64,000 bases of DNA from Tersicoccus sp. Bi-70 (lineage in GTDB: Bacteria > Actinomycetota > Actinomycetes > Actinomycetales > Micrococcaceae). This document shows, piece after piece, positions 39,383 to 48,588 of the stretch. How positions within the stretch are numbered: position 1 is the first letter of the stretch; every line of letters begins with the position of its first letter. A model generated the notes under the pieces. It was not told the origin of the DNA and searched no databases. It worked only from the letters and a program-made list of their open reading frames with translations. A program made the translations under genes and the position numbers. The stretch is taken from NCBI RefSeq assembly GCF_001968825.1, contig NZ_MIEU01000002.1:310001-374000 (forward strand), written 5' to 3'.

Positions 39383-40759
39383 ATGACCCGATCCTCGGCG
39401 TCCCCCTCGTCGACGCCCTCGTCGTCCCCCCGAGCGGCCGGCCACGCACGTGGCCGGCCGCCGGCGTGGTTGCTGGTGGTGGGGATCCTCGCGATCGCGG
39501 GCAACCTGCGGCCGATCTTCACCGCGCTCGGCCCGCTCATCGATCAGGTGGGCGCCGAGACGGGGATGGGGCCCACCGGACTCGGCCTGCTCGCGGCCAT
39601 GCCGCTGCTCGCGTTCGCCGTCGTCTCCCCGGTGGCCGCGGCGGTCGGCAACCGCTTCGGCGCCGCCCGGACCGTGCTCGCCGCGCTGGTCCTGCTGCTC
39701 GTCGGCGCGGCCATCCGCTCCCTGCCGACGGGCGCGCCGTCCGACGGAACGCCGGGCGACGTCGTCGGCTCCGCCGGTCTCTGGGTCGGGTCCTTCCTCA
39801 TCGGGTCTGCGATCGCCGTCGGCAACGTGCTGCTGCCCTCGATCGTCAAGCGCGAATTCCCGCGCCACATCCCGATCCTCACCGGCGCCTACTCCGCCAC
39901 TCTCGGCGCGGTCGCCTCCGTCGGCGCGGGGCTGGCCGTGCCGCTCTCGCACCTCCGACTCCCCGACGGCAGCGAGGCCGGCTGGCGGCTGGGCCTGGGG
40001 GCATGGGCGCTGCTCGTCCTGCCCGCGATCGTCCTGTGGTTGCCGCACCTGCGCACGCGGACGGCGGTCGACGGCGCCACCGCCGAGGAGCCGGCCAGTG
40101 GCACCGACACGCCCGCCGCCGTCCCGGCCGCCCGCCGCAGCGTGTGGCGGTCGCCGCTGGCGTGGCAGGTGACGGCGTACATGGGCCTGCAGTCGGTCAA
40201 CTTCTACGTCATCGTCACCTGGCTGCCCACCATTGAGCGGTCCTGGGGGACCGGGGCCGTCGAGTCCGGCTGGAACCTCTTCGCCTACCAACTGGTCGGC
40301 GTCGCCTCCAGCTCCCTCGTCCCGCTGATGCTGCGCGGCCGGGACCAGCGGCTCGCGTGCGCTCTCGCCCCCGTGCTCACGGCCGCCGGCCTGCTCGGCT
40401 TGGTGCTCGTCCCGGGGCTGGCCCTGTTCTGGGCTCTGCTCGCCGGATTCGGCGGTGGCGCCTCACTCGTCATCGCCCTCAGCCTGATCGGGCTGCGCGC
40501 CGGCGACCACCGCGTCGCCTCGTCCCTCTCCGGCATGGCCCAGTCCGTCGGCTACCTGCTGGCCGCCGTCGGGCCGCCCGTCGTCGGCGCCCTCTTCACT
40601 GCGACCGGTACCTGGGCGGTTCCGGTGCTGGGCATGGTCGCCGTCAACGTCGTGCAGATCGTCGTCGGTCTCGCCGTCGGGCGAGACCGGACGGTCGGCG
40701 ACGCCTCCGACGGCGGCCGTGTCGCCCGGAGCGCGGCCCCGGGAGGCCCCGCGACGTAG
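39383..40759 (+). CDS. CynX/NimT-type MFS transporter
   Basis: A 458-aa protein with about 12 hydrophobic helices. The first helix and loop GILAIAGNLRPIFTALGPLIDQVGAETGMGPTGLGLLAAMPLLAF are typical of the CynX/NimT branch of the major facilitator superfamily (cyanate, nitroimidazole). The middle loop is charged and Pro/Ala-rich, and the second half begins TAYMGLQSVNFYVIVTWLPTIERSWG. A Ser/Pro-rich 25-residue tail precedes helix 1. It follows proA by 111 bp. Substrate unknown. Confidence 0.85.
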   Translation: MTRSSASPSSTPSSSPRAAGHARGRPPAWLLVVGILAIAGNLRPIFTALGPLIDQVGAETGMGPTGLGLLAAMPLLAFAVVSPVAAAVGNRFGAARTVLAALVLLLVGAAIRSLPTGAPSDGTPGDVVGSAGLWVGSFLIGSAIAVGNVLLPSIVKREFPRHIPILTGAYSATLGAVASVGAGLAVPLSHLRLPDGSEAGWRLGLGAWALLVLPAIVLWLPHLRTRTAVDGATAEEPASGTDTPAAVPAARRSVWRSPLAWQVTAYMGLQSVNFYVIVTWLPTIERSWGTGAVESGWNLFAYQLVGVASSSLVPLMLRGRDQRLACALAPVLTAAGLLGLVLVPGLALFWALLAGFGGGASLVIALSLIGLRAGDHRVASSLSGMAQSVGYLLAAVGPPVVGALFTATGTWAVPVLGMVAVNVVQIVVGLAVGRDRTVGDASDGGRVARSAAPGGPAT

Positions 40760-40862
40760 GATGGGGGCAGTCCCCGGACGTGGGCGGCAGTGGTGCGTTC
40801 AGCAGTGCCGTCGCCCCCGCCACGGCACGCAACGACCCGTACCGACCCGAAGCAGGGAGAGC

Positions 40863-41087
40863 ATGCTCACATCGCTGGCCACCGCGGTCCTGTCCGCCGC
40901 CGAGGAGAAGGCCCCGACGATCGCCCCGGCCCCCGTCGTCATGCTGGTGATCTTCGGGACGTTCCTCGTGCTGCTGTTCATCACGGTCTCCTTCACCAAC
41001 GTCGGCATGCGCCACGACGCGCACGACGAGCACGTGGACCCGCAGCGCACCCTGCCGGCCGAGCACCACCGGGAGCAGGGCCATTAA
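40863..41087 (+). CDS. Small single-pass membrane protein
   Basis: A 74-aa protein with one hydrophobic helix (residues about 22-45, [23 protein letters not shown]) and a His/Asp-rich cytoplasmic tail containing [10 protein letters not shown] and HHREQGH. AGGGAG precedes the ATG by a few bases. A TAGGAT at 40757-40762 could be its -10 box. It sits directly before nadD, where similar short membrane proteins seem to occur in related genomes. Function unknown. Confidence 0.65.
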   Translation: MLTSLATAVLSAAEEKAPTIAPAPVVMLVIFGTFLVLLFITVSFTNVGMRHDAHDEHVDPQRTLPAEHHREQGH

Positions 41088-41139
41088 CTCGCCCGTCTCC
41101 ACGCCCGGCCACGTCTCCCTCCCGGGGCACCGCGCCCGG

Positions 41140-41802
41140 GTGGGCGTCATGGGCGGCACGTTCGACCCGATCCACCACGGTCACCTCGTGGCCGCGAGCG
41201 AGGTGGCGTCGGTGTTCGGGCTCGACGAGGTCGTCTTCGTCCCCACCGGCCAGCCCTGGCAGAAGCAGAAGGACGACGTCTCGCCCGCCGAGCACCGGTA
41301 CCTGATGACGGTGATCGCCACGGCGTCGAACCCGCGGTTCAGCGTGTCCCGCGTGGATGTGGACCGGCCCGGGCTCACGTACACGATCGACACGCTCCGT
41401 GAGCTGCACGCCCTGCGCCCGGACGCGGACCTGTTCTTCATCACCGGCGCGGACGCCATGGAGCAGATCATGTCCTGGAAGGACGTCGACGAACTGTGGT
41501 CGCTGGCCCACTTCGTCGGTGTGACCCGGCCCGGGCACGAGCTGCGCAACATGGGCCGCGACGACGTCTCCCTGATGGAGATCCCCGCCATGGCGATCTC
41601 CTCGACCGACTGCCGCAAGCGCGTCCGCGACGGCCACCCCGTCTGGTACCTGGTGCCGGACGGCGTCGTCCAGTACATCGCCAAGTACGGGTTGTACACG
41701 CCCGAGGCGGCCGCGGCGGAGTCCGGTGTGAGCGCGTTGCCGTTCGACGGGACGACGACGCCCGGCGGCCACCTTCCGACGATGCTGGTGCCCCATGAGT
41801 GA
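41140..41802 (+). CDS. nadD: Nicotinate-nucleotide adenylyltransferase
   Basis: A 220-aa nucleotidyltransferase making NaAD in NAD synthesis. The N-terminal [14 protein letters not shown] holds the HxGH active-site motif, and [10 protein letters not shown] is the second ATP-binding SxTxxR-type motif. The GTG at 41140 begins 9 bp before an in-frame ATG; the extra 20-residue Gly/Thr-rich C-terminus is family-atypical. The last 8 bp overlap the next gene. nadD, a hypothetical gene, rsfS and a phosphatase gene form one coupled cluster. Confidence 0.94.
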   Translation: MGVMGGTFDPIHHGHLVAASEVASVFGLDEVVFVPTGQPWQKQKDDVSPAEHRYLMTVIATASNPRFSVSRVDVDRPGLTYTIDTLRELHALRPDADLFFITGADAMEQIMSWKDVDELWSLAHFVGVTRPGHELRNMGRDDVSLMEIPAMAISSTDCRKRVRDGHPVWYLVPDGVVQYIAKYGLYTPEAAAAESGVSALPFDGTTTPGGHLPTMLVPHE

Positions 41803-42859
41803 CGATCCCCTGAATTCGACCGAGAACCCCACCCAGTACGCGACCCGTCGGGAACGGCGGGCTGCCGAGCGCGCCGCCGAGGCACGGGCGACCGGTGCCG
41901 CTTCCGCGTCCGGGCTGGCCTCGGCTGAGCCCGTCTCTGCTGATGAGGTCGACGACGACGGCGTCGCGTTCGGCGCCGGCGCCGCGTTAACCCGCGAGGA
42001 GTACGAGGCGCGGATGGCCGAGCTCGCCGATCAGGCGGGCGAGCACGCCGTCAGCCTGTCCCGGCACGGGGTGTCTGCGGCTCCGGCCTCGCACGGCGGC
42101 GAAGTCGAGGGTGCCGAGCACGCCGGGCCCGAGCACGTCGACCCGCAGGTCCGCGCCGAGCAGGAGGCCTTGGCCGCCCGCGCCGCGGCCCTGAACGCCG
42201 CCCAGCGGGGGACCCCCGCCGGACCGGCGGTCACGGATTCGCCGGTGACGTCGAGTTTCGCCCAGGTGGGGCAGTCGACCGAGCCGCCGCTGCTGGACCA
42301 GCCGCACAACCTCGGGGCCGTCACCCCGCTGCGCTACGAGCACGACCCCGCCTTCGACTTCCCGGTGATCGCCCCGCCGACCACCTCGCAGGTGTTCCTT
42401 CACATCGACCCGGAGACGGGTACCGCCCAGCCGATGCATCCCGGGGTGCCGGGGAGCCGGGAGGGCACGCGGCTGGAAGGCACGGAGGCGTCTTCCGACC
42501 TGTCACAGGGTGTGGGTGCGTCCGACGCGGCGACTCCGACTGCGGCACCGGAACCTGCTGGAGCCGATACTGCTGCGGCCGGCACTCCTGCGGCCGACCG
42601 CTCTGCTTCCGGCCCGGCCACCGGCTGGGTGCCGACGGCCGACCTGCTCGAGGCGAACGCCCCGGCGGCGTCGGCTGACGGCGGTGCCGCGTCGGCTCCG
42701 CCGGTTCCCGTCGGTGCGGCCGACGCCGCGGGCCTGGACCCGCTCGACTCCCGCACCGCTCGTCAGGGCCGCCGCTCGTGGGTGGGCGCCCTGATCGGCG
42801 GCATCGTCGTCGTGGTGGCCGCCCTGGCCGTCGTCGCCGTGCTGCTCTTCGTCCACTGA
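41795..42859 (+). CDS. Hypothetical protein with C-terminal membrane anchor
   Basis: A 354-aa protein not matched to a named family. The start ([22 protein letters not shown]) is basic, residues 25-320 are Ala/Pro/Glu-rich and probably disordered, and the last 25 residues form one hydrophobic helix ([26 protein letters not shown]) preceded by RQGRRS. This predicts a tail-anchored membrane protein with a large cytoplasmic part. It overlaps nadD by 8 bp and precedes rsfS, so its expression is tied to both. Confidence 0.75.
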   Translation: MSDDPLNSTENPTQYATRRERRAAERAAEARATGAASASGLASAEPVSADEVDDDGVAFGAGAALTREEYEARMAELADQAGEHAVSLSRHGVSAAPASHGGEVEGAEHAGPEHVDPQVRAEQEALAARAAALNAAQRGTPAGPAVTDSPVTSSFAQVGQSTEPPLLDQPHNLGAVTPLRYEHDPAFDFPVIAPPTTSQVFLHIDPETGTAQPMHPGVPGSREGTRLEGTEASSDLSQGVGASDAATPTAAPEPAGADTAAAGTPAADRSASGPATGWVPTADLLEANAPAASADGGAASAPPVPVGAADAAGLDPLDSRTARQGRRSWVGALIGGIVVVVAALAVVAVLLFVH

Positions 42860-42903
42860 GCATCTGTCCTCTCCCCGTTCCTCATCCCTTCTCAAGGAGT
42901 TCC

Positions 42904-43404
42904 GTGACCGCCTCCGACCATTCCATCGACCTCGTCCGGGCGGCCGCCCGCGCCGCCGCCGACAAGCAGGCGCACGACGTCGTCGCGCTCGACGTCAGCG
43001 AGCGGCTCGCCATCACCGACGCGTTCGTCATCGCCTCGGCGACCAGCGAGCGGCAGGTCAACGCCGTCGTCGACGCCATCGAGGAGTCCCTCGGCGAGCT
43101 CGGGGAGAAGCCCGTCCGCCGCGAGGGCCGCTCCGGCGGTCGCTGGGTGCTGCTGGACTACATCACGGTGATCGTGCACGTGCAGCACCAGGAGGACCGG
43201 GTGTTCTACGCGCTGGAGCGGCTGTGGAACGACAGCCCGGTCATCGACATCTCCGCCGAGCTGAACGCGAGCGTGCCGGCCGGTCAGGAGCGGACGGGTT
43301 CTGCCTCGGACCGTCCCCTCGTCGACCCGGCCGAGCTGGGTCTGTCTTCTTCCGACGCGGACTCCACCGCCGGTTCAGCCGGCGACGACGAGTCCCGGGC
43401 GTGA
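42904..43404 (+). CDS. rsfS: Ribosome silencing factor
   Basis: A 166-aa RsfS/RsfA-family protein that binds uL14 and prevents 30S-50S joining in starvation. The core (residues 5-115) has AARAAADKQAHDVVALDVSERLAITDAFVIASATSERQVNAVVDAI and GRSGGRWVLLDYITVIVHVQHQEDRVFYALERLW. A further 45 residues are Ser/Asp/Glu-rich. The GTG at 42904 has AAGGAG 4 bp upstream. The stop overlaps the next gene as GTGA. Confidence 0.94.
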   Translation: MTASDHSIDLVRAAARAAADKQAHDVVALDVSERLAITDAFVIASATSERQVNAVVDAIEESLGELGEKPVRREGRSGGRWVLLDYITVIVHVQHQEDRVFYALERLWNDSPVIDISAELNASVPAGQERTGSASDRPLVDPAELGLSSSDADSTAGSAGDDESRA

Positions 43405-44102
43405 GCTCGGGCGGATTCGACGGCGCCGGCGGCCTCCACGCCGCGAACGGCCGCCGCGTCATCGTGTGGCGGCACGGTCGGACGCCGTGGAACGCGGCCG
43501 GCCGGTTCCAGGGGCAGACCGACATCGACCTTGACGAGGTCGGTGAGGCGCAGGCGGAGTCGTCGGCGCGGCTGCTGGCGGCGCTGGACCCGGATCTCAT
43601 CGTGGCGTCGGACCTGACGCGGGCCCGGAAGACCGGGGAGGCGTTGGGCCGGGTCACGGGGCTGCCGGTCACGCTGGATGAGCGGCTGCGGGAGACCAAT
43701 GCGGGGCGCTGGCAGGGGCTGACATTCGCGGAGATCAACGAGCAGTTCCCGGAGGAGTCGGCGGCGTGGTCGACCGGTGACGTGGACGTGGCGCCCGGAG
43801 GAGGGGAGAGCCGGCTCGACGTCGCCGCGCGGGTGTGCGCGGCGATCGAGGAGCATCTGGAGGCCCTGCCCGACGACGGCCTGCTGGTACTGGCGACGCA
43901 CGGCGGTGCCGCGCGCGTGGCGATCGCGTCGCTGCTGGGACTGCCGCACGGCTCGTGGTCGGTGCTCTCCGGCCTGGCCAACTGCAACTGGTCGATGGTC
44001 GAGGAGATGGGGGCGGACAAGGCCGCCCGGGGGCTGCGCTGGCGGCTCGCGGAGCACAACGCCGGCAGCCTCCCGGAGCCGGTGGTGGTCGAGGAGGGCT
44101 GA
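43401..44102 (+). CDS. Histidine phosphatase family protein (phosphoglycerate-mutase-like)
   Basis: A 233-aa protein of the histidine phosphatase superfamily. The phosphohistidine motif is VIVWRHGRTPWNAAGRFQGQTDIDLDEVG, with the second Arg in SDLTRARKTGEAL, the acid in LRETNAGRWQG, and the second His in LVLATHGGAARVAI. These are the residues of a cofactor-independent phosphatase; the physiological substrate (such as glucosyl-3-phosphoglycerate) is not clear. The GTG at 43401 overlaps the rsfS stop. Confidence 0.9.
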   Translation: MSSGGFDGAGGLHAANGRRVIVWRHGRTPWNAAGRFQGQTDIDLDEVGEAQAESSARLLAALDPDLIVASDLTRARKTGEALGRVTGLPVTLDERLRETNAGRWQGLTFAEINEQFPEESAAWSTGDVDVAPGGGESRLDVAARVCAAIEEHLEALPDDGLLVLATHGGAARVAIASLLGLPHGSWSVLSGLANCNWSMVEEMGADKAARGLRWRLAEHNAGSLPEPVVVEEG

Positions 44103-44103
44103 T

Positions 44104-44133
44104 TTGGTTCTCCCGACGTTCATTGGATAGACT
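44104..44133 (+). promoter_or_regulatory. Promoter of the tRNA-Ala gene
   Basis: TTGGTT (44104-44109), an 18-bp spacer and TAGACT (44128-44133) form a plausible sigma-70-type promoter about 57 bp before the tRNA. Confidence 0.6.
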
Positions 44134-44190
44134 CGTCTGGTTGCCGCGGCACGGATAACGGTCTCGACCGGTGCTGTGTACGGCGACGAT

Positions 44191-44266
44191 GGGGCTGTGG
44201 CGCAGCTGGTAGCGCACCTGCATGGCATGCAGGGGGTCAGGGGTTCGAGTCCCCTCAGCTCCACCA
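44191..44266 (+). tRNA. tRNA-Ala (anticodon GGC)
   Basis: A complete cloverleaf of 76 nt including an encoded CCA. The acceptor stem GGGGCTG pairs with CAGCTCC (one G-U pair), the D arm is GCGCAGCTGGTAGCGC, and the anticodon stem CCTGC/GCAGG holds loop ATGGCAT with anticodon GGC (reads GCC). The T arm is CAGGGGTTCGAGTCCCCTC. Discriminator base A is right for alanine. Confidence 0.97.
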
Positions 44267-44271
44267 ACACG

Positions 44272-44304
44272 AAAAGGGCTTCGCCGGATCGGCGAGGCCC
44301 TTTT
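44272..44304 (+). terminator. Rho-independent terminator after tRNA-Ala
   Basis: 14-bp arms AAAAGGGCTTCGCC / GGCGAGGCCCTTTT with one G-T pair and a 5-nt loop, ending in TTTT. It marks the end of the core-genome stretch. Confidence 0.85.
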
Positions 44305-44472
44305 GTCTTCCGTTCTGACGGCTTGGCGCCGCGTCTGGACTCGTCGATATGCATTCTTAGGATTGCTGATGTTGCCGGGAAGGGGATGCCCCATCGGTGC
44401 TGGATGGCTGTGGCACGACGCGATGTTAGGTTCTTGATACAGGGCACGGGCCGAGCAGCAGGAATAGGGAGC

Positions 44473-44622
44473 ATGACGGAGTCGGCAATAGCACTCACGA
44501 CAGATGTGCTGGTGGCAACAGCGAAGCATAAGTCAGACCGCGGCACGAACTTCTATGTGGCATCCGACGACGCCCCCTTTGACGCTCTCCTGCTGTCTGA
44601 CAATGCGCTGACCTCCTACTGA
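44473..44622 (+). CDS. Possible 49-aa leader protein of the restriction operon
   Basis: A short frame MTESAIALTTDVLVATAK...NALTSY with GGGAG just before the ATG, in the less GC-rich region between the tRNA terminator and the methylase gene (6 bp before the latter). Its start is set by this ribosome site; the frame itself continues upstream across the tRNA and is not coding there. I recognise no family. It may be a small control or accessory protein, a remnant, or chance. Confidence 0.35.
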   Translation: MTESAIALTTDVLVATAKHKSDRGTNFYVASDDAPFDALLLSDNALTSY

Positions 44623-44628
44623 CGGACA

Positions 44629-45282
44629 ATGGACATGAGCAATCCTGACGGAGACCGCCTCTTTATGAAGTCGCGACACCGCGTCAAGACGTACGGCGAA
44701 GTCTTCACACCGCGCTCTATGGTCGATCAGATGCTCAATCTCGTCAGCCACGATCTTGAAGCCGGTGAAGGCTTCGTCGACAAGACGTTCTTGGAACCAG
44801 CCGCCGGGGATGGGAACTTCCTGGTCGCAATCCTGCAACGCAAGCTTGCCGCCATCGAAGAACGGCTCGACCCGGCGATCTGGTCGCGGGAGTCCTTATT
44901 CGCGCTCGCCTCGATCTACGCGATCGAGCTACTCCAGGACAACCACCGAGACGCACAGGACGCGCTCGTCAACGAGTTCGTGAGGTTCCACGAGGGGCAC
45001 GGCACGCGCTGCAGCTCTCGCACGGACCTCTACCACGCCGCAACCTTCCTCGTTGAGACGAACATCCTCCATGGCAACACGCTCACTGGGCGGTCGCCGG
45101 ACGGCGAGGAGATCGAGTTCTCGTGGTGGACCCGCCAGCCGCATGATCCGTCGATGGTCAAGCGAGAGCCTTTCACCTTCAACTCCCTCCGCGAGGATGG
45201 AGCCTTCGACTTCGCTATATACGGCTCGTACGAGCCGTGTCCCGTCCAACACGTTCACAGGAAAGCGAACGCAGATGCCTAA
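44629..45282 (+). CDS. N6-adenine DNA methylase N-terminal half (SAM-binding part)
   Basis: A 217-aa protein with YGEVFTPRSMVDQML (motif X-like) and motif I FLEPAAGDGNFLVAIL for S-adenosylmethionine binding, as in type I/ISP/Eco57I-like methylases. It ends with FDFAIYGSYEPCPVQ exactly where the catalytic NPPY motif would be expected, so it cannot methylate alone. Its stop overlaps the helicase gene by 8 bp. It probably works with the NPPY-bearing protein two genes downstream. GC content is visibly lower than in the core genes, suggesting horizontal transfer. Confidence 0.75.
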   Translation: MDMSNPDGDRLFMKSRHRVKTYGEVFTPRSMVDQMLNLVSHDLEAGEGFVDKTFLEPAAGDGNFLVAILQRKLAAIEERLDPAIWSRESLFALASIYAIELLQDNHRDAQDALVNEFVRFHEGHGTRCSSRTDLYHAATFLVETNILHGNTLTGRSPDGEEIEFSWWTRQPHDPSMVKREPFTFNSLREDGAFDFAIYGSYEPCPVQHVHRKANADA

Positions 45283-48200
45283 CCCGAAGATCAAAACGTT
45301 CCGGGAGATAACGCCGCAGATCTACTCGTGGACCACGACCGACCTCCCCAAGTACGCAGGCTGGGAGAAGATCGGGTACACGGCGCAGGAGGGCGGCGCA
45401 CAGGCGCGCATCGCCCAGCAAGCCTCGCAGCTGTCGATCAGAAAGAAGATCGAGTGGGTGTTCAAGGCGGCATACATGACGCCCGATGGCGGGCGGTTCA
45501 CCGACCACGACTTCCACGCCTATCTCAGGCAGCAGGGCATCGAGCGCGACGGTGTCCCGGCGACGCCTGAGCGACCGAAGCGCACCGAGTGGCATCAGTT
45601 CGAAGGGGCACCGAAGACCTCGCGGCAGTACTTCCTGGACTTCGCGTCGGGCGATGTCTCGATCGATGTCTCAGGCGTCGTGGAACAGGACTACGAGCTT
45701 CGCCCGGAGCAAGACACCGCGGTGACGCAGGCACTCGAAGCGTTTGGATCCGGCAAAACCGAGGTGCTCTGGAACGCAAAGCCACGCTTCGGCAAGACCC
45801 TCACGACATACGACCTGATGCGGCGGCTCGGCGCACGCAGGGTTCTCATTGTGACAAATCGTCCCGCGATCGCGAACTCGTGGCTCGACGACTTCCTGCG
45901 CTTCATCGGGCACCAAACGACCTATCGGTTTGTCTCGGACTCGGCATCCCTGAACGGCCGTCCGACAATGTCGCGGGACCAGTGGTCCTCGTACGTCTCG
46001 CACACGCAGGACGAGGACCCGCGCATCGTCGAATTCCTCTCCCTGCAGGATCTCAAGGGCTCGGTGTACTTCGGCGGCAGATACGAGAAGCTCAAGCACA
46101 TCGCGCAGTTGGGGTGGGACCTGCTCGTCATCGACGAGGCACACGAGGGCGTCGACACGACGAAAACCGACGTCGCCTTCGACCAGATCAAGCGTGCGTG
46201 GACGCTGCACCTGTCGGGCACGCCTTTCAAGGCGCTCGCCTCGGGCAAGTTTGACCGGGACCAGATCTTTAACTGGACCTACGAGGACGAGCAGAGCGCG
46301 CGCGCCGAGTGGGGCGACCCTGAGCGGGAGAACCCGTACGAGGAGTTGCCCACGCTCAACCTGCTCACCTACCAGGTGTCCCGGATGATCAGCGAGCGTC
46401 TCGCAGAGGGCGTCGCGATCGCCGAGGACGAGGCGAACATCGACTACGCCTTCGACCTCGGAGAGTTCTTCCGCACGAAGGACAACGGATACTTCGAGCA
46501 CGAAGCCGACGTCCAGACGTTCCTCGACCGCCTGTCCGTGAACGAGAAGTACCCGTTCTCGACCCCGGAGCTGCGCGACGAGATTCGGCACTCCTTCTGG
46601 CTGCTCGACCGCGTCGCCTCCGCGAAGGCTCTGCAGCGGATGCTGAACAAACACGAGGTGTTCAAGGACTACGTGGTCGTGCTCGCCGCAGGCGATGGGC
46701 GCGGCGCGGACGACGACAGCGACCTCGTGCAGTCGAAGGCATCGCTCGGAAAGGTCCGCGATGCCATCGCCGAGGCCGAGAAGACCGGGGGCAGGACGAT
46801 CACGCTCTCGGTCGGCCAGCTCACCACCGGGGTGACGATCCCTGAGTGGACTGCCGTCGTCATGCTCTCGAACGTGACCTCGCCGGCACTGTATATGCAG
46901 GCCGCGTTCCGTGCGCAGAATCCGTGCACCTTCGAGCGCGACGGTCAGGTCTTCCAGAAGAAGAACGCCTACATCTTCGACTTCGCGCCTGAGCGCACGC
47001 TCACGATCTTCGACGAGTTCGCGAACAACCTCCGTCCGAACCCGTCGGGCGACGAGGGCGTTCGCCGCGAGAACATCAGGACACTGCTGAACTTCTTCCC
47101 TGTCATCGGCGAGGACGCCGAGGGCAGGATGGTCGAGCTTGATGCCTCGGAGGTCCTCACGTTCCCAAAGGTGTTCAAGGCTCGCGAAGTCGTGCGCCGC
47201 GGGTTCCTCTCAAACCTGCTGTTCGCGAACGTCGCCGGGATCTTCCGCTACTCCGGTCACCTCAAGAAGATCCTCGACAAGCTCCCCACCGCCGAGCAGG
47301 GCAAGCTCAAGAAGAAGGATCTCGATCTGCCCGAGCCGATGCCGAACGTTGACCGCGACGGCAACGTCGAGGTCGATATGGAGACGGTCATCAACCCGAA
47401 GGTGGCGGAGCTCGGTACTCCTGTGTGGCGGGTCGAGGACATCCCGGCGACGGATCCGGAGGCTCCCGCGGCCGAGGTGGCCAAGAAGCTCGCGAAACTC
47501 GTGTCCGACAAGGCCCGTGACACACGCGAGAAGCTGGAGGCGGAGTACGCGCTGAGCAAGAAGCAGGTCGAGCGCGATGAGAAGGGCACCGAGGCGGAGG
47601 TCGTGCGGAAGTACGAGCGCGTGCGGGTCGAGCATGAGATCGCGTCGAAGCACCTCCAGGACGAGCTGGCCGAGGCACCTACCGAAGCAGACGCTGCAAT
47701 TATCGCCATGAAGAAGGCCGAACAGGAGAGGGCTTTCCAGGAGAGCGTCGCTGCGATCCTCATAGAGACGACCGAGTCGATCACCAAGGCGGTCGTCGAG
47801 CGCGAGGAGAAGAAGAAGGAGCAGAAGCGCGCCGACCAGACCATGGACGACGCACGCTCACACCTGCGCGGCTTCGCCCGCACGATTCCGATGTTCCTCA
47901 TGGCCTACGGAGATCGGCGCACCCGGCTGTCGAACTTCGACGACTACACGCCTGATGACGTGTTCGAGAAGATCACAGGGATCAGCGAGGCGGAGTTCCG
48001 CCTCCTGCGCGACGGCCAGCAAGTGACCGAGGCCGACGGCACGGTCACGACGGTCCCCGGGCTCTTCGACGAAGCCGTGTTCGACCAGTCGATCCAGGAG
48101 TTCCTCGACAAGAAGGAAGCCCTCGCGGACTACTTCGACCACGCGCAGACCGAGAACATCTTCGCCTACATCCCGCAGCAGAAGACCTCGCTTGTCTTCA

Positions 48201-48586
48201 CGCCGCAGCCTGTGGTCAAGATGATGGTGGACATCCTCGAGAAGGAGAATCCCGGGATCTTCTCCGATCCCGAGAAGAACTTCGGCGACCTGTTCTCCAC
48301 TGCGGGCCTCTTCCTCATGGAGCTGGTCCGCCGCCTCGACACGGGGCTCGCCGACCGGATCCCGGACCAGGAGGAGCGGCTCAAGCACATCCTCACCTCG
48401 CAGCTGTTCGAGATGAGCCACAACGAGATCTTCCACGAGATCACCCTCGAGGCCGTCTCCGGCGGCGTCGAGGAGCGCAAGGAGTGGCTGCGGTCCTCTG
48501 GGCACTTCCGCTGGGGCAACCTCGCAGAGATGACCAGTGACGAGCGCAAGAAGACGATCGACGACATGCTGACGGAAGGCAACTGA
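45275..48586 (+). CDS. GIY-YIG-like nuclease / SF2 helicase / partial methylase fusion (restriction subunit)
   Basis: An 1103-aa protein. Residues 15-110 fit a T5orf172/GIY-YIG-like nuclease: Y17 in QIYSW, KIGY at 32-35, R45 in ARIAQQ, H81 in HDFHAYLRQQGI and E105 in TEWHQF. Residues 140-640 are an SF2 helicase: Walker A RFGKT (K174), DEAH at about 287-290, SGTPF at about 312, and the C-terminal lobe to QAAFRAQNP (about 542). Residues 750-870 are Lys/Glu-rich coiled coil. Residues 970-1103 resemble the N-half of an N6-methylase (VFTPQPVVKMMVDIL), but motif I is degenerate (DLFSTAGLFLMEL). The ATG at 45275 overlaps the methylase gene; the nuclease call is inferred from spaced residues. Confidence 0.75.
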   Translation: MPNPKIKTFREITPQIYSWTTTDLPKYAGWEKIGYTAQEGGAQARIAQQASQLSIRKKIEWVFKAAYMTPDGGRFTDHDFHAYLRQQGIERDGVPATPERPKRTEWHQFEGAPKTSRQYFLDFASGDVSIDVSGVVEQDYELRPEQDTAVTQALEAFGSGKTEVLWNAKPRFGKTLTTYDLMRRLGARRVLIVTNRPAIANSWLDDFLRFIGHQTTYRFVSDSASLNGRPTMSRDQWSSYVSHTQDEDPRIVEFLSLQDLKGSVYFGGRYEKLKHIAQLGWDLLVIDEAHEGVDTTKTDVAFDQIKRAWTLHLSGTPFKALASGKFDRDQIFNWTYEDEQSARAEWGDPERENPYEELPTLNLLTYQVSRMISERLAEGVAIAEDEANIDYAFDLGEFFRTKDNGYFEHEADVQTFLDRLSVNEKYPFSTPELRDEIRHSFWLLDRVASAKALQRMLNKHEVFKDYVVVLAAGDGRGADDDSDLVQSKASLGKVRDAIAEAEKTGGRTITLSVGQLTTGVTIPEWTAVVMLSNVTSPALYMQAAFRAQNPCTFERDGQVFQKKNAYIFDFAPERTLTIFDEFANNLRPNPSGDEGVRRENIRTLLNFFPVIGEDAEGRMVELDASEVLTFPKVFKAREVVRRGFLSNLLFANVAGIFRYSGHLKKILDKLPTAEQGKLKKKDLDLPEPMPNVDRDGNVEVDMETVINPKVAELGTPVWRVEDIPATDPEAPAAEVAKKLAKLVSDKARDTREKLEAEYALSKKQVERDEKGTEAEVVRKYERVRVEHEIASKHLQDELAEAPTEADAAIIAMKKAEQERAFQESVAAILIETTESITKAVVEREEKKKEQKRADQTMDDARSHLRGFARTIPMFLMAYGDRRTRLSNFDDYTPDDVFEKITGISEAEFRLLRDGQQVTEADGTVTTVPGLFDEAVFDQSIQEFLDKKEALADYFDHAQTENIFAYIPQQKTSLVFTPQPVVKMMVDILEKENPGIFSDPEKNFGDLFSTAGLFLMELVRRLDTGLADRIPDQEERLKHILTSQLFEMSHNEIFHEITLEAVSGGVEERKEWLRSSGHFRWGNLAEMTSDERKKTIDDMLTEGN

Positions 48587-48588
48587 CC

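Noticed and set aside
44176-44472. Open frame of 99 codons running across tRNA-Ala and its terminator
   Set aside because: It reads through a complete tRNA cloverleaf and a terminator; only the last 49 codons, with their own ribosome site at 44473, could be a gene.
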